From: Serinicoccus chungangensis
GTDB lineage: Bacteria > Actinomycetota > Actinomycetes > Actinomycetales > Dermatophilaceae
Length of the DNA stretch: 64,000 nt
NCBI RefSeq assembly: GCF_001483745.1
Contig: NZ_LQBL01000033.1
Span: forward strand, 83,182-147,181
Direction of reading: 5' to 3'
Part shown: positions 42,898 through 50,805 of the stretch, piece by piece
Numbering within the stretch: position 1 is the stretch's first letter
Layout of the letters: every line of letters starts with the position of its first letter
Program-made: the position numbers and the translations under genes
Notes under the pieces: model-generated
The model's database searches: none
What the model saw: the letters and a program-made list of their open reading frames with translations, nothing else
Told to the model about the DNA's origin: nothing

Positions 42898-43045
42898 TAG
42901 GCTGACGCGCGTCGTGCAGACGAAGTCCGGTGAGAACCCGGCACTGTCCCGCAACGGTGGAGTCGTCCGGGCCTTCCCTCGAGGAGGCGCGTGGCGGCCG
43001 AGTCCGGTCGAACTGCCCGACGATCCGACACCACATGCCCTCGAG
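42898..43045 (+). ncRNA. Cobalamin riboswitch
   Basis: Conserved core at 42922-42957: AGTCCGGTGAGAACCCGGC then ACTGTCCCGCAACGGTG, the P3-P6 region of adenosylcobalamin riboswitches. GAGTCCGGTCGAACTGCC at 43000 resembles the B12-box strand. It lies 80-220 bases upstream of the btuF-like start, so import and assembly genes downstream are expected to be shut off when the cofactor is plentiful. Outer boundaries are approximate. Whether control is by termination or by hiding the ribosome binding site cannot be told by eye. Confidence 0.9.
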
Positions 43046-43122
43046 GACCTAGGGCCGGTTCGGACGGCGGACGCCCGTCCCGTCGCTCGAGCGGAACCTC
43101 CCTCGACCGACAGGAGACCGCC

Positions 43123-44151
43123 ATGAGCATTCGTCACCCCTTCCGTCTGGCCTGCGCCCTCGCGCTCGGCCTGACCCTCGCCGCGTGCGGCGGCGGGACC
43201 ACCGACGACGCGTCCGAGGACACCGCAGCCGAGCAGACCGACGACGGCTCGGCGGCCGGCGAGGAGGACTCCGGCGACGACGCCGCCTCCTCCGAGGACA
43301 TGGGCGAGATGGCCGACCCGGGCAGCTTCCCGGTCACCGTGGACACCGTCGCCGGTGAGGTGACGATCGAGGAGCAGCCGCAGCGGATCGTCTCGCTGTC
43401 CCCCTCGGCCACCGAGATCCTCTTCGCCATCGGCGCCGGCGACCAGGTCGTCGCCGCCGACGCCTTCTCCACCTACCCCGAGGAGGCGCCGACCACCGAC
43501 CTGTCCGGCTACGAGCCCAACGTCGAGGCCATCGCCGGCTACGAGCCGGACCTCGTGGTCATCTCCGGCGACACCGCCGACCTCACCGCCTCGCTCGAGG
43601 CGCTGGACATCCCGGTCATCGACAACCCCGCCCCCACGACGATCGAGGAGGGCTGGGACGGCATGGCCATGCTCGGGATCGCGACCGGCCACCCCGACGA
43701 GACGGCCGACACGGTCGCCGACCTGCGCCAGCAGGTGGAGGAGGCCTTCGCCGACGCCCCCGAGGGCGTGGAGGGTTTGCGGGTCTACCACGAGCTGGAC
43801 GAGACCTTCTTCTCCGCGAGCAGCACCAGCTTCATCGGCGACGTCTACGACCAGTTCGGCGCGGTCAACATCGCCGACGAGGCCGACGCGGACGGCACCG
43901 GCTACCCGCAGCTGACCGAGGAGGCCATCATCGAGGCCGACCCGCAGCTCATCGTCATCACCGACCAGGTGTCCTACACCGCCGAGGACGTGGCGAACCG
44001 TCCCGGCTGGTCCGAGGTCGCCGCCGTCCAGGACGGCAACATCGTCACCGTCTCGGCCGACATCTCCTCCCGCTGGGGCCCGCGCCTGCCGCAGCTGGTG
44101 AGCACCCTCGCCGACGCCATGTCGCAGGTGGACGAGCCGGCGAACGGCTGA
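43123..44151 (+). CDS. btuF: BtuF-type corrinoid-binding lipoprotein
   Basis: 342 residues. Signal peptide with lipobox LAAC (Cys 22), an acidic linker of about 40 residues, then a helical-backbone metal/corrinoid binding domain: PQRIVSLSPSATEILFAIGA, ADAFSTYPEEA and YEPDLVVISG match BtuF. It captures corrinoids for the permease and ATPase that follow. AGGAG lies 6 bases before the ATG. First gene after the riboswitch; siderophore binding is the alternative but less likely given the riboswitch. Confidence 0.88.
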   Translation: MSIRHPFRLACALALGLTLAACGGGTTDDASEDTAAEQTDDGSAAGEEDSGDDAASSEDMGEMADPGSFPVTVDTVAGEVTIEEQPQRIVSLSPSATEILFAIGAGDQVVAADAFSTYPEEAPTTDLSGYEPNVEAIAGYEPDLVVISGDTADLTASLEALDIPVIDNPAPTTIEEGWDGMAMLGIATGHPDETADTVADLRQQVEEAFADAPEGVEGLRVYHELDETFFSASSTSFIGDVYDQFGAVNIADEADADGTGYPQLTEEAIIEADPQLIVITDQVSYTAEDVANRPGWSEVAAVQDGNIVTVSADISSRWGPRLPQLVSTLADAMSQVDEPANG

Positions 44152-44164
44152 CACGGCATACCCC

Positions 44165-45244
44165 ATGACGACCCGCACCCACGCGCCCACCGACGCGCTC
44201 GACGAGGCCGCCGACCGCGCCTTCCGGTTGTCGGTGCCCGCGCTGCTGGGGTGCACGGCCCTGCTGCTCCTCGCGATCCTGGCCTCGGCCACGCAGGGGG
44301 CGGCAGGGCTGCCGGTCGAGGGGGTGGTCCGCGCGCTCGTCGGGGCGCTGCCCGGCGTCGAGCTGACGCAGACGCTCAGCACCGCGCAGGAGGCGGTGCT
44401 GTGGCAGATCCGGCTGCCGCGCACCATCCTCGCCGCGCTCGTCGGCGCCAGCCTGGCCATGGCCGGCGCGGGCTACCAGGGCGTGTTCCGCAACCCGCTG
44501 GCCGACCCCTACCTGCTCGGTGTCTCCGCCGGGGCGGGGCTCGGGGCGGTCCTCGCGCTCGGCTTCGGGCTGGACCTGGCGTGGGGCCCGATCGCCGCGC
44601 TGCCGATGGCCGCCTTCGTCGGGGCCGTCCTCGCGGTCGCCGGCTCGGTCCTGGTGGCGCGCGGGTCGTTCCGTGACCCGGCGACCCTGCTGCTGGCGGG
44701 GGTCGCCATGGCGGCGCTCTTCTCCGCCACCCAGACGTATGCCCTCACCCGGCTCGACGAGACCCGCGCCCGTGAGGTCCTCTCCTGGCTCTTCGGCCGG
44801 CTCGCGACGCACGGCTGGGGGCCGGTGACGCTGCTGCTGCCCTACGTGCTGCTCGCCGGGGCGGTGCTGTGGCTGCACGCGCGCCACCTCGACGTCCTGC
44901 GCCTCGGGGACGACGAGGCCCGCTCGCTCGGCCTCTCCCCCGCCCGGTCGCGTCTCGTCGTGGTCGCCGCCGCGACGCTCATCACCGCCGCCGCGGTGTC
45001 GGTCAGCGGGCTCATCGCCTTCGTCGGCCTCGTCACGCCGCACCTGGTGCGGCTGCTCGTGGGCCACTCCTACCGGTTGATCGTGCCGCTCTCGGCGATC
45101 CTCGGCGGAGCCTTCCTCGCGACCGTCGACATCGGCGCCCGCACCCTCGTCGCCCCGGCCGAGCTGCCGGTCGGCGTCATCACCGCCTTCGTCGGCGCCC
45201 CCTTCTTCTGCGTTGTCCTGTGGCGCCGGAAGGCCGACTCGTGA
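44165..45244 (+). CDS. btuC: BtuC/FecCD-type permease
   Basis: 359 residues, about ten membrane segments of the FecCD family. IRLPRTILAALVGASLAMAG and YQGVFRNPLADPYLLGVSAGAG (in part) are hallmark sequences, as are VSGLIAFVGLVTPHLVRLLVG and PAELPVGVITAFVGAPFFC near the end. It forms the membrane channel with BtuF and the ATPase. It starts 13 bases after btuF, and its stop overlaps the ATPase start (GTGA). Confidence 0.92.
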   Translation: MTTRTHAPTDALDEAADRAFRLSVPALLGCTALLLLAILASATQGAAGLPVEGVVRALVGALPGVELTQTLSTAQEAVLWQIRLPRTILAALVGASLAMAGAGYQGVFRNPLADPYLLGVSAGAGLGAVLALGFGLDLAWGPIAALPMAAFVGAVLAVAGSVLVARGSFRDPATLLLAGVAMAALFSATQTYALTRLDETRAREVLSWLFGRLATHGWGPVTLLLPYVLLAGAVLWLHARHLDVLRLGDDEARSLGLSPARSRLVVVAAATLITAAAVSVSGLIAFVGLVTPHLVRLLVGHSYRLIVPLSAILGGAFLATVDIGARTLVAPAELPVGVITAFVGAPFFCVVLWRRKADS

Positions 45245-46158
45245 CCACCCACCGGCTGCACCCCGCCCACGCCCTGCGCGCCCGCGACGTGCGGGTCGCC
45301 TTCGCCGGCACCGAGGTCGTCGCCGGCGTCGACCTGGACCTGCGGGCCGGGGAGTGGCTCGGGCTCATCGGACCCAACGGCTCGGGCAAGTCGACCTTGC
45401 TGCGCTCCCTCGTCCGGCTCGTGCCGCGCACCGGCACCGTCGAGCGCGGCGACGGCACCCCGCCCGGCCCCACCGACCTCTCGATCATGCCCCAGTCGCC
45501 CGAGCTGCCACCAGGCATGCCCGTGGTCGAGTACGTCCTGCTCGGCCGCACCGCCCACCTCAGCTGGCTGTCCATGGAGTCGCGCGCCGACCGGCGCATC
45601 GCCACCGACGTGCTGCGCCGCCTCGGGCTCGCGTCCTTCGCCGGCCGCCCGGTCCGCAGCCTCTCCGGCGGGGAGGCCCAGCGGGTCGTCATCGCCCGCG
45701 CCCTGGTGCAGCAGAGCCCGGTCCTGCTGCTGGACGAGCCGACCAGCGCGCTCGACGTCGGGCATCAGGTCGAGGTGCTGGAGCTGGTCGACGAGCTGCG
45801 CCGCGAGGACGGCCTGACGGTGGTGGCGGCCATGCACGACCTCGGGATGGCGGCGCGCTACGCCGACCGCCTCCTCCTCCTGGAGCGCGGTGCCCCGGTG
45901 GCGCTCGGCACCCCGGACGACGTCCTCGAGGACACCCTGCTCAGCCGGGTCTACCACCACCCGGTGCGGGTGCACCGGCTCGACGGCCACCTCGTCGTGC
46001 TCCCGCAGGCGCGGGCACCGCATACCCCTGTCTCGGCGCCGGTCCCCCTCGCCCCACCACCCCACCCCCGTTCTGGACATAGAGATCTGGGGGACGGGTC
46101 CCAGAAACCTATGTCCAGAAAGCTGGGTCCGGCAGGTCCCCACGAGGAGGTCTCATGA
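45241..46158 (+). CDS. btuD: BtuD-type ABC ATPase with an extended C terminus
   Basis: 305 residues. Walker A GPNGSGKST, signature LSGGEAQRVVIARAL, Walker B VLLLDEPTSALD and the switch His in AAMHDLGMAARYA are all intact. It drives corrinoid uptake with btuF and btuC. Residues after about 255 (APHTPVSAPVPLAPPPHPR...) have no family counterpart and are encoded in part by a 50-base palindromic element at 46071-46120; the ORF stays open through it and ends by overlapping cobO (ATGA). Confidence 0.88.
   Translation: MTTHRLHPAHALRARDVRVAFAGTEVVAGVDLDLRAGEWLGLIGPNGSGKSTLLRSLVRLVPRTGTVERGDGTPPGPTDLSIMPQSPELPPGMPVVEYVLLGRTAHLSWLSMESRADRRIATDVLRRLGLASFAGRPVRSLSGGEAQRVVIARALVQQSPVLLLDEPTSALDVGHQVEVLELVDELRREDGLTVVAAMHDLGMAARYADRLLLLERGAPVALGTPDDVLEDTLLSRVYHHPVRVHRLDGHLVVLPQARAPHTPVSAPVPLAPPPHPRSGHRDLGDGSQKPMSRKLGPAGPHEEVS
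46071..46120. repeat. Palindromic element within the btuD 3' end
   Basis: TTCTGGACATAG at 46071-46082 and its exact complement at 46109-46120 enclose an inner stem TCTGGG/CCCAGA. At about 60% G+C it is poorer than the flanks. It looks like an inserted repetitive palindrome (REP or MITE-like) or a terminator-like hairpin, here translated as part of BtuD. Confidence 0.65.
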
Positions 46159-46805
46159 GCGAGAGCGGCAGCGGCGAGCACGACGCGCAGACGGGCACGA
46201 GCGACGAGCACGACGCGCAGGCGGGCACGAGCGGCGAGCACGACGAGCCGAGGACGAAGCGGCCCTACGACCGAGGCAAGCTGCGCTCGGCGCCGTCGTT
46301 GGTGCTGGTCAACACCGGGCACGGCAAGGGCAAGTCCACCGCGGCCTTCGGAACGCTGCTGCGCAGCCGGGGGCGCGACTGGCCGACGGCGTGCGTGCAG
46401 TTCCTCAAGTCGGGGAAGTGGCGGACCGGCGAGGAGGCGATGCTGCGCCAGCTGGGGGTGGAGTGGTTCAGCGCCGGCGACGGCTTCTCCTGGGACAGCA
46501 CCGACCTGGACGAGAGCCGGGCCAAGGCGGTCGCGGCGTGGGACTTCAGCGCCGGACTCATCGCCGCGGGCGAGCACCGGATGGTCATGCTGGACGAGAT
46601 CTCCTACCCGATGAACTGGGGCTGGATCGAGGTGGACGCGGTCGTCGAGGCGCTGCGCGGGCGACCGGAGGACGTCAGCGTCTTCCTCACCGGACGGGAG
46701 ATGCCGCAGCCGGTCATCGACGTCGCCGACACGGTGACCGAGATGGTGGCGGTCAAGCACGCCTTCCAGCAGGGCATCCGGGCGCGGCGAGGGATCGACT
46801 ACTAG
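46155..46805 (+). CDS. cobO: Corrinoid adenosyltransferase (CobO/BtuR type)
   Basis: 216 residues. Transfers the 5'-deoxyadenosyl group from ATP to the cob(I)alamin-type corrinoid. The P-loop NTGHGKGKSTAAFG starts near residue 53; VQFLKSGKW, MLDEISYPMNWGW and FLTGREMPQPVID complete the family pattern. The first 38 residues are acidic and repetitive (EHDAQTGTSD, EHDAQAGTSG), encoded by a 30-bp DNA repeat. GAGGAGG lies 4 bases before the ATG, which overlaps the btuD stop. Confidence 0.94.
   Translation: MSESGSGEHDAQTGTSDEHDAQAGTSGEHDEPRTKRPYDRGKLRSAPSLVLVNTGHGKGKSTAAFGTLLRSRGRDWPTACVQFLKSGKWRTGEEAMLRQLGVEWFSAGDGFSWDSTDLDESRAKAVAAWDFSAGLIAAGEHRMVMLDEISYPMNWGWIEVDAVVEALRGRPEDVSVFLTGREMPQPVIDVADTVTEMVAVKHAFQQGIRARRGIDY
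46171..46245. repeat. 30-bp direct repeat at the cobO 5' end
   Basis: Units at 46171, 46201 and (half) 46231 with core GAGCACGACGCGCAG encode the ten-residue acidic repeat at the CobO N terminus. Confidence 0.75.
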
Positions 46806-48371
46806 GTGGGTGCGCTGCTCGTCGCCGGTGCCACGAGCGGCGCCGGCAAGTCCACGGTCACCGCGGCGCTCTGCCGCGCCCTGGCCCGACGCGGCACGGA
46901 CGTCGCGCCGTTCAAGGCGCAGAACATGTCCAACCACAGCGCCGTCACCCCCGACGGCGGCGAGATCGGCCGGGCGCAGGCCATGCAGGCGCTGGCCGCG
47001 CGGGTCGAGACCGACCGCCGCATGGGGCCGGTCCTGCTCAAGCCCGTCGGGATGCGCTCGCACGTCGTCGTCCTCGGGGAGGAGGTCGCCGTCGACGACG
47101 CCGTGGGGTATGGCGCCCGCGCCCGCTCCCTGCGACCGACCGTCCTCGACGCGCTCACCTCGCTGCGGCGCGAGCACGCGGTCGTCGTCGCCGAGGGCGC
47201 CGGCGGCGCGGCCGAGACCAACCTGCTCGACCGGGACGTCGTCAACCTGCCGCTGGCGGCGGCCGCCGGTATGCCGGCGGTGCTCGTCGTGGACATCGAC
47301 CGGGGCGGCGCCTTCGCCGCGGCCTACGGCACCTGGGCGCTGCTGCCGCCGCGGCTGCGCTCCCGCCTGCGCGGGGTCGTGCTCAACGGGATGCGCGGCG
47401 ACGTCTCCCTGCTCGAACCGGCGGTGCGCGACCTCGAGGCGCGCACCGGCATCCCCGTCCTCGGCGTGCTCCCCCACCTGGGCGAGCACCTCATGCTCGG
47501 CGTCGAGGACTCCCTGGACCTGCGCGCAGCGGGTCGGCCCTCGCCCGCGGAGGGGTCGGGCGAGGGCCGCCCGCTGCGCGTGGGGGTGATCGCGCTGCCG
47601 CACCTGGCCAACCCCTCGGACCTGGACCCGCTCGTCCTCGAGCCCTCGGTGGAGCTGCGGTGGGCCACGCGGCCGGGCGACCTGCTGGACGTCGACCTGG
47701 TCCTCCTGCCCGGCACGCGGGCCACGCTCGCCGACCTCGCCTGGCTGCGCGAGCGCGGCCTGGCCGAGACGATCGTGCGCCTGGCCCGGGAGGAGGGCGG
47801 GCCGCACGTGCTCGGGATCTGCGGGGGCTACCAGATGCTGGGGACGCAGATCGAGGACGACGGGATCGAGGCCGCCTCCCCCCAGCCCCACCGAGCGCCG
47901 CGGATGGTTGGCCCGGCGGCCGGCGTCGTGCCGGGGCTGGGCCTGCTGCCCGTGTCGACGCGCTTCTCCCGGCCCAAGGTGGTGCGCCGGGTGGCGGGCC
48001 GCGTGGCGGGTGGCTCGTCGACCGTCTCGGGCTACCAGATCCACCTCGGCCGCGTGACCCCCCAGGAGGGCGCCGTGCCGTGGCTGAGCCTCGACGGCAT
48101 CGGCGACGAGGGATGCCTCAGCCCCGACCACCGGGTGCGCGGCACCACCGTGCACGGCGTGCTCGACGCGGACGACCTCCGGCACGCGCTGCTCGGAGCG
48201 GTCGCCGCGGTCCGGGGCCGTGACGTCCACCCCTCATCCGTCCCGTACGCCGCCGCACTGGACGCCCACCTGGAGCACCTCGCCGACTGGGTGGAGGCCC
48301 ACCTCGACCTCGACGCCGTGCTGGCGCTGGCCGCGGAGGCCGCGCCGGTCGGCCAGGAGCCGGGATGGTGA
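46806..48371 (+). CDS. cobQ: Cobyric acid synthase
   Basis: 521 residues; amidates four carboxylates of adenosylcobyrinic acid diamide using glutamine. The N-terminal BioD-like ATPase domain has AGATSGAGKSTVTAAL and FKAQNMSNHS; the C-terminal glutamine amidotransferase domain has the Cys nucleophile in LGICGGYQMLG and the His in GTTVHGVLD. Between the nucleophile and GVVPGLGLLPV the usual short loop is lengthened by PQPHRAPRMVG, encoded by a 32-bp dispersed-repeat unit. GTG start directly after cobO. Confidence 0.94.
   Translation: MGALLVAGATSGAGKSTVTAALCRALARRGTDVAPFKAQNMSNHSAVTPDGGEIGRAQAMQALAARVETDRRMGPVLLKPVGMRSHVVVLGEEVAVDDAVGYGARARSLRPTVLDALTSLRREHAVVVAEGAGGAAETNLLDRDVVNLPLAAAAGMPAVLVVDIDRGGAFAAAYGTWALLPPRLRSRLRGVVLNGMRGDVSLLEPAVRDLEARTGIPVLGVLPHLGEHLMLGVEDSLDLRAAGRPSPAEGSGEGRPLRVGVIALPHLANPSDLDPLVLEPSVELRWATRPGDLLDVDLVLLPGTRATLADLAWLRERGLAETIVRLAREEGGPHVLGICGGYQMLGTQIEDDGIEAASPQPHRAPRMVGPAAGVVPGLGLLPVSTRFSRPKVVRRVAGRVAGGSSTVSGYQIHLGRVTPQEGAVPWLSLDGIGDEGCLSPDHRVRGTTVHGVLDADDLRHALLGAVAAVRGRDVHPSSVPYAAALDAHLEHLADWVEAHLDLDAVLALAAEAAPVGQEPGW
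47886..47913. repeat. Single 32-bp-family repeat unit inside cobQ
   Basis: CCCACCGAGCGCCGCGGATG followed by GTTGG matches the units at 20367-20524 almost base for base, here in frame within cobQ. It encodes an insertion in a loop of the amidotransferase domain. Confidence 0.8.
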
Positions 48372-49192
48372 GCGCCGATGGGGTGAGCGTCTCCCAGGAG
48401 GGCGTCGACGGGCCGGGATACCGCGTCGAGGACGCCGCGCGGGCCCTGGTGTGGGACGTCCCCGAGGGCTGGGTGGCGCTGGGCTCGGCCTCCGTCGGCG
48501 GCGGGCTCGTGCGGCCGCGGTGGGTGACCAACCTCATGGTCGAGGACGGCTTCGACCGGACGGACCTGGCCGCGTATGCCGACGAGCGGGCGGGCGAGCT
48601 CGGGCTCACCGGCCCGGGCACGACCCTGCTGACGGCGGCGGACGTGCGGCAGGTGGAGAGTGCCGAGGTGGGAGGGGTGGCGTGCTGGGCCACGGTCGGC
48701 GTGACCAAGCCGACCTGGGCGGTGGCGCCCGCGCGGGGGGCGGACGCACCGCGCGAGGACCGAGCACCGCGACCTGACCAACCTCGTCAGGGCCGGCGCC
48801 CCGCCCCCGGCAGGCCGCGCGGAGAGCAGGTCGGCGAGGCGCCCCCACCTCCGGGGACCATCAACATCGTCGTCGCGCTGCCGGTGGCGCTGAGCACGTC
48901 GGCGCTGGTGCAGGCCGTCGGGACGGTCACCGAGGCCAAGGCCCAGGTCCTCGTGCAGGCCGGAGTACCGGGCACCGGCACCGCCAGCGACGCCGTCGTG
49001 GTCCTGTGCCCGGAGGCTGCGGAGGAGGGCGGGCCCGTCGAGGCGTTCGCCGGCGTGCGCTCGGTGTGGGGGCAACGGGTCGCGCGGGCCGTGCACGCCG
49101 CGGTGGCGGCCGGGCTCGCGGCGCACCCGTGGCGCCCGCCCGCCGGGGCCGTTGAGGTCGGTGGTGCCGGCGGGGCCGGTGTGGTGTGGTGA
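48365..49192 (+). CDS. cbiZ: Adenosylcobinamide amidohydrolase (CbiZ)
   Basis: 275 residues. WVTNLMVEDGF and TINIVVALPVALSTSALVQA, followed by TVTEAKAQVLVQAGVPGTGT and ASDAVVVLCPE, are the CbiZ pattern. The enzyme removes the lower-ligand arm from scavenged corrinoids so they can be rebuilt. A Pro/Arg-rich stretch near residues 122-163 (DRAPRPDQPRQGRRPAPGRP) interrupts the domain and looks like an insertion. The ATG overlaps the cobQ end; GTG 48368 is an equally good start. Confidence 0.85.
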   Translation: MVSADGVSVSQEGVDGPGYRVEDAARALVWDVPEGWVALGSASVGGGLVRPRWVTNLMVEDGFDRTDLAAYADERAGELGLTGPGTTLLTAADVRQVESAEVGGVACWATVGVTKPTWAVAPARGADAPREDRAPRPDQPRQGRRPAPGRPRGEQVGEAPPPPGTINIVVALPVALSTSALVQAVGTVTEAKAQVLVQAGVPGTGTASDAVVVLCPEAAEEGGPVEAFAGVRSVWGQRVARAVHAAVAAGLAAHPWRPPAGAVEVGGAGGAGVVW

Positions 49193-50280
49193 GCGTGCCT
49201 CCCGGCCACCGTGCGGCCACCCCCATGCAGGAGGTGCTCCTCTGCGGTGATGCATCACGACACAGGAAGCTCTTCAACGGAGGAGTCGCGGCGGGTGGCG
49301 CGACGACGGCGCGCCGGGGCCTGGGGGTCGCGGCCGGGTTGCTCCTCGACCGGGCGTTCGGTGAGCCGCCGGACGCCTGGCACCCGGTCGCGTGGTTCGG
49401 GAGCGCCATGGCTCGCGTCGAGCGCCGCACCTACGCCGACCGTCGCACCGCCGGTGCCCGGTATGCCGTCGCCGGAGCCGGCCTGGGCGCTCTCGCCGGC
49501 GCGGCGCTGGGCCGGCTCGGGTCGACCGGCCTGGCCACCGCGGTCGGGGTGGCGAGCGCCGGTCGGATGCTGCGGCATACCTCCGGGCAGGTCGAGGCGA
49601 GGCTCGTCGCCGGGGACCTGGCGGGTGCCCGTGAGCTCCTGCCCTGGCTCGTCGGGCGCGACCCGCGCGGCCTCGACGAGGCCGGGGTCAGCGCGGCCGT
49701 CGTGGAGTCGCTCGCTGAGAACACCGTCGACGCCGTCGTCGCGCCGGCGCTCTGGGGCCTGGTCGCCGGGGCGCCGGGCGTCCTGGTGCACCGGGCGGTC
49801 AACACGATGGACGCGATGGTCGGGCACCGCAGCCCCAGGTATGCCCGCTTCGGCACCGTCGCGGCGCGCGCGGACGACGTCCTGGCCTGGGTGCCGGCAC
49901 GCCTCTTCGCCGGGATCGTGGCGCTGGACACCGGGCTCGGCACCCTCCCCGCGAGCCTCCGCGGCCGGCCCTCTGCAGGGTCCTCGGCCCGCACGGTCCT
50001 GGCGACCGTGCGGCGGGACGCGCCGGCCCACCCCTCCCCCAACGCCGGGGTCGCCGAGAGCGCGGTCGCCGGGGCGCTCGGCGTCGAGCTCGGCGGCCCG
50101 CTGGTGTATGCCGGTCGCCGCGAGGACCGACCGACGCTCGGCTCCGGCCCGCGGCCCGGTCCGGCGGACATCGGGCGGGCGCGCCGGCTCGTCGACCGGG
50201 TGGAGCGCGCGGTCGTGCTCCTCGGCGTGGCACTGTGGGCGGCGGACCGTGGCCGAGCCTGGAGGAGGAGACCCCGATGA
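49189..50280 (+). CDS. cbiB: Adenosylcobinamide-phosphate synthase (CbiB/CobD)
   Basis: 363 residues from the GTG that overlaps the cbiZ stop; ATG 49225 is a shorter alternative. A membrane enzyme that joins aminopropanol (or its phosphate) to adenosylcobyric acid. LLLDRAFGEPPDAWHPVAWF, ESLAENTVDAVVAPALWG, NTMDAMVGHRSPRYARFG and HPSPNAGVAESAVAGALGV (each within the family's conserved blocks) are clear. The first ~45 residues have no family counterpart and may be untranslated. The stop overlaps cobU (ATGA). Confidence 0.92.
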   Translation: MSVPPGHRAATPMQEVLLCGDASRHRKLFNGGVAAGGATTARRGLGVAAGLLLDRAFGEPPDAWHPVAWFGSAMARVERRTYADRRTAGARYAVAGAGLGALAGAALGRLGSTGLATAVGVASAGRMLRHTSGQVEARLVAGDLAGARELLPWLVGRDPRGLDEAGVSAAVVESLAENTVDAVVAPALWGLVAGAPGVLVHRAVNTMDAMVGHRSPRYARFGTVAARADDVLAWVPARLFAGIVALDTGLGTLPASLRGRPSAGSSARTVLATVRRDAPAHPSPNAGVAESAVAGALGVELGGPLVYAGRREDRPTLGSGPRPGPADIGRARRLVDRVERAVVLLGVALWAADRGRAWRRRPR

Positions 50281-50801
50281 CGCTGACCTTCCTCACCGGC
50301 GGGGCGCGCAGCGGCAAGTCGGCCCTCGCCGTCCGACGCGCGCAGCGCAGCGGCCGGCCCGTCGTCTTCGTCGCCACCGGGCAGGCCGGGGACGAGGAGA
50401 TGGCCGACCGGATCTCCCGCCACCAGGCCGAGCGCCCCGAGGGGTGGCGCACCGTCGAGGCACCGGTCGACCTGGTCGACGCCTGCGCGGCGCTCAAGCC
50501 GGGGGCCTGCGTCGTCGTCGACTGCCTCAGCCTGTGGGTGTCCAACCTCATGGAGCACGGCGACGACGAGCCGACCACCCTCGACCGGGCGCGCGCGCTG
50601 GCGGGGTGGGCGACGGCATACCGGGGCGACGTCGTCGTCGTGACCAACGAGGTCGGGCTCGGGATCGTCCCCATGCACCCGGTGTCGAGGAGATACCGTG
50701 ACCGTCTGGGCCGGGTCAACGCCGTCCTGGCCCGGGACGCCGGTCTGGCCCAGCTCGTCGTGGCCGGACGCACCCTGACCCTCGACCCGCAGGAGGACTG
50801 A
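50277..50801 (+). CDS. cobU: Bifunctional cobinamide kinase/guanylyltransferase
   Basis: 174 residues; phosphorylates cobinamide and adds GMP. P-loop FLTGGARSGKSALAVRRA at the N terminus, the guanylylation region SRHQAERPEGWRTVEAP with the active His, VVVDCLSLWVSNLM, and VTNEVGLGIVP with PVSRRYRDRLGRVN are all family signatures. GGAGGAGG lies 8 bases before the ATG. Confidence 0.95.
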   Translation: MTLTFLTGGARSGKSALAVRRAQRSGRPVVFVATGQAGDEEMADRISRHQAERPEGWRTVEAPVDLVDACAALKPGACVVVDCLSLWVSNLMEHGDDEPTTLDRARALAGWATAYRGDVVVVTNEVGLGIVPMHPVSRRYRDRLGRVNAVLARDAGLAQLVVAGRTLTLDPQED

Positions 50802-50805
50802 CCCC

